Source: Paenibacillus phytohabitans (GTDB lineage: Bacteria > Bacillota > Bacilli > Paenibacillales > Paenibacillaceae). From it: a stretch of 64,000 bases of DNA. Below are positions 44,978-53,873 of this stretch, in pieces. Numbering within the stretch: position 1 is the stretch's first letter; every line of letters starts with the position of its first letter. The position numbers and the translations under genes are program-made. The DNA lies in contig NZ_WHOB01000059.1 in the NCBI RefSeq assembly GCF_013141775.1, forward strand, positions 248,001 through 312,000. The letters run 5' to 3'. The notes under the pieces are model-generated. The model saw nothing but the letters and a program-made list of their open reading frames with translations, did no database searches and had not been told where the DNA came from.

Positions 44978-45913
44978 CTAGTAATTGACCCAATAGCGCT
45001 GTCCCAGCCACTGCAAGCCGGTGATGGCGAGTACGATAACGAACAGAACCATGACCATGGAAGAAGCATAACCCGTCTGGAGATCCACAAATGCGGTCTG
45101 ATACATGTCGTAGACGACGACTGAAGTAGAGTTGGCCGGACCGCCCTCCGTCAGCACCTTGACCAGCGCGAAGGATTTGAAATTGCCGATAATTCCGGTC
45201 ACCAGCAGGAAAAAGGTCGTCGGCGTCAGCAGCGGAAAAGTAATGGAGCGGAACTGGGCAAACTTCGAAGCACCGTCGATTGTCGCTGCTTCATACAGAT
45301 CGGCAGGAATATTCTTGATCCCGGCAATGTAGATAATCAGCGAGACCCCGAGGTCTATCCAGATCATCAGCAGCATGACCGATGGAAGCGCATACGAAGG
45401 ATCGGCCAGCCACTTGGGCGGGTTGTCTACTCCGAGTGCCGACAGGAAACCGTTAACCGGACCGTAGGAGGGATGGAACAGAACCTGCCACACTACTGCG
45501 ACAGCGACGACACTGGAAATCTGGGGCATGAAGTAGATGACCTTGAACGCACCCGGCGCGTAGACATGATTGGTGATTATCACCCCCAGGATCAGCGCTA
45601 TAGCCATTCCCACCGGTACCGCCAGCAGCATAATGAAATTATTGCCCAGCGACTTCAGAAACACATCATCCTGAAACAGCTGGCGGAAGTTGTCCAGTCC
45701 GTTCCAGCGGATCTTGTCAAACCCGGTGACGAACGACCACTTGGTGAAGCTGAGTATGAAGGAGAAAATCATAGGGATCAGCGTAAATACAATTACTCCG
45801 AGCAGCATGGGCCCGGTGAACAGATAACCCATCCATATTTCTTTCCATTTCCGTTTGTTTCGGCGGATGACCGGATTCTCCCGGGACTGTGGCAAGGCAA
45901 CTGACGTCTTCAA
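44978..45913 (-). CDS. Sugar ABC transporter permease (MalF/UgpA-like)
   Basis: 311 residues from a TTG start at 45913 with GAGGGGGGA 7 bases upstream. About six membrane segments, a long first periplasmic stretch, and the EAA motif (ADLYEAATIDGASKFAQFRSITFPLLTPT). First gene of the minus-strand arm. No ATPase gene is present; a shared MsmX-type ATPase encoded elsewhere is expected, as usual in Bacillota. Confidence 0.92.
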   Translation of the reverse strand: MKTSVALPQSRENPVIRRNKRKWKEIWMGYLFTGPMLLGVIVFTLIPMIFSFILSFTKWSFVTGFDKIRWNGLDNFRQLFQDDVFLKSLGNNFIMLLAVPVGMAIALILGVIITNHVYAPGAFKVIYFMPQISSVVAVAVVWQVLFHPSYGPVNGFLSALGVDNPPKWLADPSYALPSVMLLMIWIDLGVSLIIYIAGIKNIPADLYEAATIDGASKFAQFRSITFPLLTPTTFFLLVTGIIGNFKSFALVKVLTEGGPANSTSVVVYDMYQTAFVDLQTGYASSMVMVLFVIVLAITGLQWLGQRYWVNY

Positions 45914-46142
45914 GGCTCTGTCCCCCCTCTTGCGTGATGTTATCTCTCATTATAGAAAAGCAAAGAATTTTACATAAGTCACGATCCTGACCCGTTCAGA
46001 AAAATTTTTACCTGCCGTTGTCCCAATCAGCGATTTGCACACATCATGGCATGCAGCTGGCCAAATCAGTCAAAAACGGTGCCGATTTGCGCAAAATAGT
46101 TGATTTACTCCGCCTGCCCGCTTTGTTATCTTCTAGGCAAGC

Positions 46143-46236
46143 GGAAGCTTAGGCTTACAAAACTTAAAGCGTATGCTTCCGAAGCCAGTTTTGCGAAGAG
46201 ACTCAGGAAGCTTAGGCTTACAAAACTTTTAGGAGG
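46143..46236 (+). promoter_or_regulatory. Leader with duplicated hairpin arm before the SIS/GH20 operon
   Basis: GGAAGCTTAGGCTT (46143-46156) can pair with AAGCGTATGCTTCC (46167-46180), a 14-bp stem with two mismatches. The same left arm with its flank recurs at 46206-46228, just before the AGGAGG ribosome binding site (46231-46236). The right arm could pair with either copy. The 330-bp divergent region holds both operon promoters; I see no clear CcpA site. Confidence 0.55.
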
Positions 46237-46243
46237 AATGTAA

Positions 46244-47008
46244 ATGAACGCAAAGTCAGATATTATGTCCGCTTATATGGAAAGCATTGTGGAGTTGCTG
46301 AATGAGATACGGAGTGAGCCGAGGGAGAAGCTGGTGCAGGTGGCAGAGCTGCTTGCGGATCATATTGCAGAGGATAAGCTGGTCTATCTGTACGGTCCGG
46401 GCGGGCATTCCAACATGAATGCGACCGAGGTCTTCTTCCGGGCAGGCGGCCTGATGCATATCAGCGCTATATTAGATGAAGGCACGATGATCTCGAACGG
46501 CGCACTGCGCTCGATGGCCGTTGAACGTACTCCCGGCTACGGAACACTTGTTATAGAAGATAACCGGCTGGGCGAAGGTGACATCCTGATTCTTGCCAAT
46601 GCCTACGGCATTAACACCGCCTGTGTCGATGCTGCCCTGGAGGCGCGGCGCCGGGGGGTTATAACGATTGCCGTTACCTCTGTCGGCCATGCCGAAGCTA
46701 CCCCCAAGAATCATATTGCCCGCCATCCTTCGGGGCAGAACCTCTATGAACTGTGCGACTATGTTCTGGACAGCAAGGTCAAGCCGGGCGATGCTGCACT
46801 GCATATTGAGGGGATTGAACCGAAGATGGGCTCAACCTCAACCTTCGCCAACGCTTTCCTCCTGAATTCACTGATGATGACCACGGCTGCCTGTCTCGGG
46901 GCAAAAGGGATTGAGGTGCCGGTCTGGCGCAGCGGCAACGCTCCGGGCGGGGATGAATGGAATAACCGCTTCATTGAGCGCTTCAAGGGCCGGGTCCGCT
47001 GGCTATGA
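46244..47008 (+). CDS. SIS-domain sugar-phosphate-binding protein
   Basis: 254 residues. The SIS fold is marked by LVYLYGPGGHSNMNATEVFFRAGG, EGDILILANAYGINTACVDAALEARRRGVITIAVTSV and a helical C-terminus. SIS proteins bind or isomerise phosphosugars. It is the first gene of the plus-strand arm, overlaps the hexosaminidase gene by 4 bp, and may act on a phospho-amino sugar; it could also be an enzyme such as an etherase or a regulator without HTH. AGGAGG lies 7 bases before the ATG. Confidence 0.85.
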   Translation: MNAKSDIMSAYMESIVELLNEIRSEPREKLVQVAELLADHIAEDKLVYLYGPGGHSNMNATEVFFRAGGLMHISAILDEGTMISNGALRSMAVERTPGYGTLVIEDNRLGEGDILILANAYGINTACVDAALEARRRGVITIAVTSVGHAEATPKNHIARHPSGQNLYELCDYVLDSKVKPGDAALHIEGIEPKMGSTSTFANAFLLNSLMMTTAACLGAKGIEVPVWRSGNAPGGDEWNNRFIERFKGRVRWL

Positions 47009-48816
47009 ACATTCCATTGATTCCGCAGCCTCAGGTGGTGCAAAGCCGGGGACCGGAACCGGTCAGCGGCATCCGCGGCTGGTCGGTGCAGCTATGGAGT
47101 CCCGGGAATGATGTCCGGTTATTGGCGGCAGCGCAGGGAATATTCGCGGGGGTGACAGAGGTTCAGGAGCCTGGAGGCAGCGCAGTATATGCGCTGGTCT
47201 CGGAGGGAACCCGCTTCAATCCCCGCATGGCCCGGCGGGTAGAAGGCAAGCATGACGGTTACGTATTGGTAACAGATACAGACCGGGTTGAACTATACGC
47301 ACTTAGCGCTTCCGGGCTTTTCTACGGGATTAGAACATTGGAGCAGCTGCTGGATAGCGGCGGAGGCGCCGTACCTGCACTGACGGTGGCCGACTGGGCG
47401 GATCTGCGGCTGCGCAGCGATTATCTCGATCTGCGCACCGTCTATCCGACCTATGAGCATATGCTGGAGTATATCGCAGAGCTGGCCAGCTACAAGATCA
47501 ATACGCTGATCATCGAATATGAGGACAAGCTGCCGTTCCGCAAGCTGAGCTTCCTGCGCCATCCCGAATTCGCCTTCACCGAAGAAGAACACAGTCAGCT
47601 CCTGCAGACTGCACATAACCATTTCGTCACCGTGATTCCGAAGCAGCAGTCCTTCGGGCATCTGGAATATATTCTGAAGCATCCGGTCTATATCGGGCTG
47701 CGCGAAGTCCCCGAGACCGTGTCGGAGCTATGCCCGCACCGCGCAGGCTCCTTCGAGATGATGGCCGGCATTCTGGAGGAAGTGGCTGCGCTTCATCCGC
47801 ACAGCGATTATCTCCATCTGGGCTGTGATGAGGTCTGGACGCTCGGCACCTGTGAAGACTGCCGGAATTCCGGGCTTACTCCGGAGGCCTCCTTCATCCG
47901 CTTTGTCAATCAGCTGGCTGAGAAGACAATCAGCCTCGGCAAAACACCAATGATCTGGCATGACATGATCATGCACGCCACCCTGGACGAGATCGCCGCA
48001 CTCGACAAGCGTGTCGTAGTGGTAGTCTGGATCTACGGCGGGCACCGGATGAAGGCGGATGCCCGGCTCATTCTCCACAAGCTGCGCGACGCCGGCATCG
48101 AGACCATCGGCGCCTCCTCTGTCCGCTGCTGGGATGATAACGGCGACCAGAATTATCCGGTCATTCATAACCGGATCAAGAATGTGCTAGACTGGATTCA
48201 GCTGGCGCAATCGGAGCAGCTGGACGGGATCATTCATACGAATTGGGGATGCCCGTTCTCACTGGGCAGTCCCTACGGCCTGTTCGAGACCTCGCGTTAT
48301 CCGGCGTTTTTTGCCGCAGAGCAGAGCTGGAATGCCAAGGCGGATATTTCATCCTTCCTGGCCCGTTTTCTGCACCAGTTCCACGGGCTTAATACGGCCC
48401 AGCTGAGTGGAGAAGAATGGGCAGATTATGCGGTAACCGACTATTATGCCCTGATTCCGCAGCTGCTTCCGGCTGTGAAGAAGAACCGACTCACTGCCGA
48501 GTTGATTGATGCAATGATTCAGTATGAGATCCCGGCGCAGCGCCGCTCTCCGCTGCATACGTTCCTCTTCCGCGGAGCGATGTCGCCAGGCAGTGAGGAA
48601 GTCATTACCTTCCTCCGGGATAAGTACAGGAGCGGATACGGCGATCTATTCAGAGCCAAGCAGCGGATGCAGAGCGTGCTTGCAGAGCTGCTCCCGCCGC
48701 AAATGGCGGAGCTGTTCATCCGCTCCCGGTTCTACCGGCCGGAATTATTCGAAGCAGACCTGCGCGGGATGATTACAGATCTTGAGATGATTGAACAGAA
48801 AGCGGGGGATAGCTGA
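47005..48816 (+). CDS. GH20 beta-N-acetylhexosaminidase, cytoplasmic
   Basis: 603 residues, no signal peptide. An N-terminal GH20b-type domain (1-130, with YVLVTDTDRVELYALSASGLFYGIRTLEQLL) is followed by the TIM barrel. The catalytic Asp275-Glu276 pair is in DYLHLGCDEVWTLG. Other barrel marks: YKINTLIIEYEDKLPF, TVIPKQQSFGHLEYILK, and a Trp-rich end of the substrate pocket (HTNWGCPFSLGS). It should release GlcNAc or GalNAc from imported di- or oligosaccharides. Overlaps the SIS gene by 4 bp (ATGA) and the acetyltransferase gene by 1 bp. Confidence 0.92.
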   Translation: MNIPLIPQPQVVQSRGPEPVSGIRGWSVQLWSPGNDVRLLAAAQGIFAGVTEVQEPGGSAVYALVSEGTRFNPRMARRVEGKHDGYVLVTDTDRVELYALSASGLFYGIRTLEQLLDSGGGAVPALTVADWADLRLRSDYLDLRTVYPTYEHMLEYIAELASYKINTLIIEYEDKLPFRKLSFLRHPEFAFTEEEHSQLLQTAHNHFVTVIPKQQSFGHLEYILKHPVYIGLREVPETVSELCPHRAGSFEMMAGILEEVAALHPHSDYLHLGCDEVWTLGTCEDCRNSGLTPEASFIRFVNQLAEKTISLGKTPMIWHDMIMHATLDEIAALDKRVVVVVWIYGGHRMKADARLILHKLRDAGIETIGASSVRCWDDNGDQNYPVIHNRIKNVLDWIQLAQSEQLDGIIHTNWGCPFSLGSPYGLFETSRYPAFFAAEQSWNAKADISSFLARFLHQFHGLNTAQLSGEEWADYAVTDYYALIPQLLPAVKKNRLTAELIDAMIQYEIPAQRRSPLHTFLFRGAMSPGSEEVITFLRDKYRSGYGDLFRAKQRMQSVLAELLPPQMAELFIRSRFYRPELFEADLRGMITDLEMIEQKAGDS

Positions 48817-49295
48817 TGCCTGATATGCTTGTGAAGTTATATGATCTGCCGGATAATAGTGCGCTGCTGAAACGTCTGCGGGGAGAAGGAATTGCCATTA
48901 AACGGGCGATGACCGGGGATAAGCAGGCCATTGTGGATTTTGTCGGCCGCCATTTCACGAATAGCTGGCGGAATGAATGCGAGACGGCCTTCTCGCATCT
49001 GCCCGTCCATTGCTACATTGCCGTGAAGCAGGGCGAAGTGATCGGCTTTGCCTGTCACGATGTTGTTGTGAAGAACTTCTTCGGCCCGACCGGCGTGCTG
49101 GAGGATTACCGGGGCCTCGGCATCGGGAAGGCACTGCTGCTGGAATGCCTGTCCGCGATGCACCGGAACGGCTATGGCTACGCCATCATCGGCTGGGTCG
49201 TGGACGCAGTGCCTTTCTATGAGAAGAGTGTCGGCGCGATTGCGGTCCCTGATTCTTTTCCCGGCGTATTCCGCGACTTGATCAGTATGGACTAA
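48816..49295 (+). CDS. GNAT-family N-acetyltransferase
   Basis: 159 residues. Acetyl-CoA motif A is GVLEDYRGLGIGKALLLECLSAMHRNGYGYAIIGWV (R-G-x-G-x-G/A variant RGLGIGKALL). It transfers acetyl to an amine; in this operon a glucosamine-type acceptor is conceivable. The start overlaps the GH20 stop (TGATG). Last gene of the plus-strand arm, followed by a strong terminator. Confidence 0.88.
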   Translation: MPDMLVKLYDLPDNSALLKRLRGEGIAIKRAMTGDKQAIVDFVGRHFTNSWRNECETAFSHLPVHCYIAVKQGEVIGFACHDVVVKNFFGPTGVLEDYRGLGIGKALLLECLSAMHRNGYGYAIIGWVVDAVPFYEKSVGAIAVPDSFPGVFRDLISMD

Positions 49296-49314
49296 AACAG
49301 CCCTTTGATACAGC

Positions 49315-49364
49315 AAACAGCGGCAGCCAAGGACCAAAATGTCCCTGGGCTGCCGCTGTTTTAT
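49315..49364 (+). terminator. Terminator after the SIS-GH20-GNAT operon
   Basis: AAACAGCGGCAGCC pairs with GGCTGCCGCTGTTT around an inner GGAC/GTCC stem, followed by TTATTG. Also usable from the convergent methyltransferase side. Confidence 0.88.
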
Positions 49365-49420
49365 TGTCGTTACAGATGACCTATCCGCCGAGCTAGCAGA
49401 AATCGAAAATCGGAAATCCT

Positions 49421-50188
49421 TTATTTTCTGCCCAAATGCAGGTCGATTGTATCATAAATAGTTAACACATCACCGGACTTCATAATCGCCGCTCTGATCT
49501 CTTCCTCAAACGGCTCTTTAATAGCAGACGGCATGCTTCTATGGTCTGAATATGTATTAAGCAGGGCAATGTAATCCGCCGAGGAGAAGCTTCTGGTTAG
49601 GTGATACAACTTGAACTGGATATCTTTGAACCCGTAGGTACGCAGATTCTGTGAGATGGCCTGGTATTTTTCCGTATCATGTTCGATTAATTTGGTATTC
49701 GAGGGTCTGTACTGCTGGTAAATACGCTGAATATGCTGATGTAATTCGTCATCCTCCCGCGCTGCAAAAGGCCGGTTCCAGAATAAGGCCACTGTTCCGC
49801 CCTTCTTCAACAATTCACGAACCTTCGGGTAACCAACGTCCTCTGGAATCCAATGAAATGCAGTAGCGGAGTAAATGAGGTCTACGCTTTCGTCCGGGCC
49901 TGTGAATTCTTCAAAAGTCGTATTGTGCACCCTGAAATTCTTGTGTTCCCGGAACTTTAGTTGTGAGTACTCCGCAAGGTCTGCCCCCAGTTCAATGGCC
50001 GCTAATTCGCAGCCCGTTTCCAGAAAAGGCCGGGTAGCCTGGCCCGTTCCGATCCCGATTTCAATGACCTTCCCGCCCTGCCCGATCCGGGAATACGCTA
50101 TAATGTCCCGGAATAATTCCGCACAATAAGCCGGTCTCCATTTATCGTAATTCGCCGCATCCTCATTGAATGTTAACCGTTTATCCAT
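49421..50188 (-). CDS. Class I SAM-dependent methyltransferase
   Basis: 255 residues from the ATG at 50188, chosen because GGAGGAGG precedes it; the frame extends 63 codons upstream into the SDR gene. Motif I is VIEIGIGTGQATRPFLETG, post-I ELAAIELGADLAEY, motif II region SVDLIYSATAFHWIPEDVGYPKVRELLKKGG. No radical or membrane features. It begins 14 bp after the SDR stop, so both share an operon. Substrate unknown; small-molecule methyltransferase by resemblance. Confidence 0.88.
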   Translation of the reverse strand: MDKRLTFNEDAANYDKWRPAYCAELFRDIIAYSRIGQGGKVIEIGIGTGQATRPFLETGCELAAIELGADLAEYSQLKFREHKNFRVHNTTFEEFTGPDESVDLIYSATAFHWIPEDVGYPKVRELLKKGGTVALFWNRPFAAREDDELHQHIQRIYQQYRPSNTKLIEHDTEKYQAISQNLRTYGFKDIQFKLYHLTRSFSSADYIALLNTYSDHRSMPSAIKEPFEEEIRAAIMKSGDVLTIYDTIDLHLGRK

Positions 50189-50201
50189 ACATCCTCCTCC
50201 T

Positions 50202-50996
50202 TCAGTAAATAACCGGCACCATTCCCCCATCCATGCGGATTGGAGAACCTTTAAATGCTGCCGCATAGGGACTGCATACAAAAGCAGCCAGCCTGCCGAT
50301 CTCCATAGGCTTGATGAAACGCTGTAATTCAGATTGCGGCAGACTTGCAGCCATAAATTTCTTCTCTTTTTCTGCAAACGTCAATTTCCCGTCAGGATAC
50401 ATCCCGTCAATGATTTGTTGCACATTCTCAGACAGTGTAGGTCCAGGCATGATTGTATTAACCGTAACCTCAGTTCCTGCTGTCAGCTTGGACAGACTCT
50501 TGGACAAGGACAGCAGCATGGATTTGGTCATTGCATATTGAGGCATCTGTCCTGAAGGCATGACGGCTTCTTCACTGGCGATGAAGAGGATACGGCCGTA
50601 GTCTTGTTTCAACATTCCAGGGATATATAATTTCGTTAATCCGTTTGCAGCAAGCACATTCGTGCGGAAATACTTCTCCCATATGTCATCGTCAACATCC
50701 TCATACTGCATCAATTCATAAATGCCCATATTGTTGATCAGAAGATCAACGCTGGGGAATTTCGCGAATAAAGCTTGTCTTTGTGCGGCGTCCACTATAT
50801 CAGCAGCGGCATTCTGAGGAGTGGTGTCCGGGAAATTCATCTTCAATTCACTGACGGTCCGCTCTGCCTCTTCGTAATTCCGTCCATTGACCAATACGTT
50901 AACGCCTTCCTTGGCAAGCTCTATAGCAATGGCTTTCCCTATGCCTTTCGTAGATCCTGTAACTAATGCTGTTGTGTTGTTTAATCCCATATCCAT
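50202..50996 (-). CDS. SDR-family oxidoreductase
   Basis: 264 residues of the classical short-chain dehydrogenase fold. Cofactor motif TALVTGSTKGIGKAIAIELA (TGxxxGIG), NNMG in place of NNAG, catalytic region SEEAVMPSGQMPQYAMTKSML with Tyr-x-x-x-Lys. The Ser of the tetrad lies in IASEEA. RBS AAGGAG lies 9 bases before the ATG. The adjacent AraC gene is 125 bp upstream on the same strand and may regulate it. Confidence 0.9.
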   Translation of the reverse strand: MDMGLNNTTALVTGSTKGIGKAIAIELAKEGVNVLVNGRNYEEAERTVSELKMNFPDTTPQNAAADIVDAAQRQALFAKFPSVDLLINNMGIYELMQYEDVDDDIWEKYFRTNVLAANGLTKLYIPGMLKQDYGRILFIASEEAVMPSGQMPQYAMTKSMLLSLSKSLSKLTAGTEVTVNTIMPGPTLSENVQQIIDGMYPDGKLTFAEKEKKFMAASLPQSELQRFIKPMEIGRLAAFVCSPYAAAFKGSPIRMDGGMVPVIY

Positions 50997-51120
50997 AATT
51001 CACTTCTCCTTATTCGAACATTCCTGTGTTCCGGATAGTGATTATTGTACCCCGCCGGGATTGTTCAGTAACTAGCCCCTTGTGCCAAACTTCTTGTTTA
51101 ACACGCCAAAAAAATACTGC

Positions 51121-52140
51121 TCACGAAATGCCGGCATCCGGAAGATGCTCAGCACGCCACTTCGAAGGAGTGTCCCCCTCCCACAGACGGAAAGCACGGT
51201 AGAAGGAGTTCTGGTCCTCGTAGCCAAGCAGGTAAGCCACTTCTTTAATATCAAGCGAAGGGTCTGCCAGATACTCACGGGCCTGCTCATGCCGTGCTTC
51301 TGTCAACAGCTGCTTGAAGGTCGTATTTTCGTCAGTCAGCCGGCGCTGCAGGGTCCGGCCGCTCATCTTAAGCTGCTTCGCAGCGGCCTGAATGCCGGGG
51401 CATCCTCCTGCGAGGCTGTGTTTAATGACCATTTTGACTCTTCCGGTAATAGAGCGGTTGTCATGCAGTTCAACGAGTGACCGGTCCAGAGCGGGTGTCA
51501 GGATCTCCAGCAGCTCTTCGTTATACGATACAAAGGGAAGATCCAGATCACTTCGATGCAGCGTCAGCCGGTTAAATTGCCCGCCTGACTGGATTGCACA
51601 GCCGAAGTAGGCTTCGAGGACCCGTTCATCGCCCATGGACTGCGTAAATTCGACGGACTGTGCCTTCAAGGGACGGCCTGTCCCCTTCCTCCCAAGCTCC
51701 AGAAGAAAGGCCAAAGTGATCCCCGCCAGCACCGGAGGACCGGATGCTTCGGTATTCAGCCATTCCAGTTCAACTGTACAATGCCCGTTCTCCTCCGTGA
51801 TCCGCAGGCTTTCGGGAGGACACAGCTGCTTGTATCTGGCCATCCGGTATAGAGCATCGCGGTAGTCACGGGCGTGATACGTTGCTAAGACGGTCGGAGG
51901 GTACTGCGTGGTTTCAAAGGCGGCTGCAAGCTTGATGATCCCCTCTGCAGTGTCTCCGGTGAGCTCGGAATACGCCTGCCAGATTGCGAAATATTGGGCA
52001 GTGGTGACTGAGGATTCCGTTGTTATCGATAACGGCAGCTGTGCATGGCGGGCCACGTCGCGGGAGGCAATTCCTAAGTGATTTATGCCTGCCCAGAATC
52101 CCGGAGGTATTCTAATAAGGTCAGAGAGAAGGGACTTCAA
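51121..52140 (-). CDS. AraC-family regulator (arabinose-binding-2/OruR type)
   Basis: 339 residues from a TTG start at 52140, 9 bases after AGGAGG. The N-terminal about 215 residues resemble the AraC ligand domain found in OruR/ArgR-like regulators (ITTESSVTTAQYFAIWQAYSELTGD, FETTQYPPTVLATYHARDYRDALYRMARYKQL). The C-terminal HTH pair (IQAAAKQLKMSGRTLQRRLTDENTTFKQLLTEARHEQAREYL, IKEVAYLLGYEDQNSFYRAFRLWEGDTPSKWR) is clear. Probably controls the SDR-methyltransferase pair downstream. Confidence 0.88.
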   Translation of the reverse strand: MKSLLSDLIRIPPGFWAGINHLGIASRDVARHAQLPLSITTESSVTTAQYFAIWQAYSELTGDTAEGIIKLAAAFETTQYPPTVLATYHARDYRDALYRMARYKQLCPPESLRITEENGHCTVELEWLNTEASGPPVLAGITLAFLLELGRKGTGRPLKAQSVEFTQSMGDERVLEAYFGCAIQSGGQFNRLTLHRSDLDLPFVSYNEELLEILTPALDRSLVELHDNRSITGRVKMVIKHSLAGGCPGIQAAAKQLKMSGRTLQRRLTDENTTFKQLLTEARHEQAREYLADPSLDIKEVAYLLGYEDQNSFYRAFRLWEGDTPSKWRAEHLPDAGIS

Positions 52141-52342
52141 ATGTACGGACCTCCTAATGCCAGTTGTAAATTCATAGCTGTGGTTGTATTAAAGCCATAT
52201 AAGAATACTCTTATGCCCGTTGCAATGTCTACAGGTGGAATAAAATTCATCCACATTTCTCATTTTGTTTTAACATGCAGGCGTTACAATGGATTCAGAT
52301 CATAACTAAGCTGAGCTCACAAAACCTGTAGGAGGATTAATC

Positions 52343-53326
52343 ATGCCTAATATCTGGATGCATCTCGAATACGGGCAACAGCTGGCCGGGGAATTCCGCA
52401 GCCGGTTCCCGTTCTTACATAAGTTTCAGCCGCAGGAACAGTTGTATAATCTCGGCTGTCAGGGCCCGGATTTCCTGCTGTATCATAGTTTTCTGCCCTG
52501 GAGCAAGGATGCGGGGGCCCTTCATCTCGGGGATCTGATGCATACGCAGCACTGCGGGCCTGTGCTTATTGATAGCTGGGAAGCTGCGCGGACTCTCGAA
52601 GGGCCGGAGGCAGACCAGGCCCGGCTCTACTTCCTTGGCTTCCTGACCCATCATCTGCTGGACCGGAACCTGCATCCGTACATTAACTGGAAGGCAGGCT
52701 ACAAATTCCGCGATCACCAGCGGTTCGAAATCGATTTGGATACCTTGTTCATGAAGCGGCTGCGGGGCGTCAATACCTGGCAGAATGCCGCCTGGACAAG
52801 AATAGACGCAGGTCCCCGGCTGCCTGAGCCGGTTCATCATATTCTTCACACCACTGCATTCCGGCACTACCCGGAAGCCATGGGCAAGCTGCCCTCCGAG
52901 ATCTGGCAGAGCTCCTACCGGGATATGGTGCTGGCTCACAGATGTCTTTATGATCCGAAGGGCTGGAAGAAGGCACTTGCCTGGGGCCGTACCCGCCGTC
53001 TGTTCTCCCGGAAGCTGACTGCCCATGAAGAGCAGCTGGATTATCTGAATGACCGGCACTCCGAGTGGCGGCATTCCGCACTGTATTCCGAGGTCCGGAC
53101 GGAATCTGTCTGGGAGCTGTGGGAGCAGGCGCTGGAGGAAGGCCGGACCGTGCTCACCGCGCTCGCCGATTGGCTGGAATGTACGGACGCCGCCGCGGCA
53201 AGGCATAAGCTCGATCAGTTCATCACAGTACTGGGCGACCGCTCTTATGATACGGGCAAGGAATGCAGCATGAACCTGCAGAACCAATATGCAGAGCCCA
53301 TCTGGACCAGCCTGCCTGGCAGCTGA
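52343..53326 (+). CDS. Zinc-dependent phospholipase C-like protein
   Basis: 327 residues, no signal peptide. Marks of the family: MPNIWMHLEYGQQL at the start, NLGCQGPDFLLYHSFLPW, HLGDLMHTQ, YFLGFLTHHLLDRNLHPYINWKAGY, and RFEIDLDTLFMKRL, which together supply the His/Asp zinc ligands (H-x-x-x-D, E-x-D). Family members act on phospholipids or are of unknown role when cytoplasmic. GGAGGATTA ribosome binding site and the same leader motif as before the SIS gene (CACAAAAC…TAGGAGG). Followed by repeat DNA. Confidence 0.85.
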   Translation: MPNIWMHLEYGQQLAGEFRSRFPFLHKFQPQEQLYNLGCQGPDFLLYHSFLPWSKDAGALHLGDLMHTQHCGPVLIDSWEAARTLEGPEADQARLYFLGFLTHHLLDRNLHPYINWKAGYKFRDHQRFEIDLDTLFMKRLRGVNTWQNAAWTRIDAGPRLPEPVHHILHTTAFRHYPEAMGKLPSEIWQSSYRDMVLAHRCLYDPKGWKKALAWGRTRRLFSRKLTAHEEQLDYLNDRHSEWRHSALYSEVRTESVWELWEQALEEGRTVLTALADWLECTDAAAARHKLDQFITVLGDRSYDTGKECSMNLQNQYAEPIWTSLPGS

Positions 53327-53413
53327 TCGCAGTCAGCGTCTCACCCGGCTCTGCCGCCGTTTCAACCGGGCAATGAAGCCGCCCAGGGGGGCGGCGCGGG
53401 GAACGGGTGGGCG

Positions 53414-53690
53414 CTTCGCAGAAACTTGGGCACTCCCGGCGGCGCTTCGCAGTAACTTTGCCGCTCCCGGCCGCGCTTTGCAGTAACTTCGCCGCTCCCG
53501 GCCGCGCTTTGCAGTAACTTCGCCGCTCCCGGCCGCGCTTTGCAGTAACTTCGCCGCTCCCGGCCGCGCTTCGCAGTAACTTGGCCGCTCCCGGCGGCGC
53601 TTCGCAGTAACTTCGAGGCTCCCGGCGGTACTTCGCAGTAACTTTGCCGCTCCCGGCCGCACTTGACGGTCACTTCATGACCCGTCAGCT
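53414..53690. repeat. 31-bp tandem minisatellite, nine copies
   Basis: Nine units of the form CTTTGCAGTAACTTCGCCGC-TCCCGGCCGCG start at 53414 and every 31 bp to 53662; several consecutive copies are identical. There are no spacers, so it is not a CRISPR array. All frames are open in both strands because 31 is not a multiple of 3. No gene supported. Confidence 0.92.
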
Positions 53691-53698
53691 GATGAAGC

Positions 53699-53873
53699 GG
53701 ACTGAAAATCCGCTATCTGAGCAAAACAAGCCGATTTCCCGCCCAACCGGACTCAGAATCGCTTATTTGTCCGACTACTCCTCATTTCAGCCCCATTTGA
53801 ACAAGATAGCGGATTCTCAGTCCGCATACCCGCCATATGGAGGTTTTTTGCTGAAATAGCGGAATCTCAGTCC
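53699..53873. repeat. Four-site inverted element (GGACTCAGAAT family), copy 2
   Basis: Direct sites start at 53699 and 53749; inverted sites end at 53823 and 53873 (TTCTCAGTCC/ATCTCAGTCC). Spacing is 50 and 50 bp, total 174 bp, identical to the copy at 35612-35786. Confidence 0.87.

Noticed and set aside
53333..53673. Arg/Ala-rich minus-strand frames of about 105 codons
   Set aside because: They reflect the 31-bp repeat, which leaves all frames open.
53414..53690. CRISPR array
   Set aside because: The units are directly adjacent without unique spacers and no cas genes are near.
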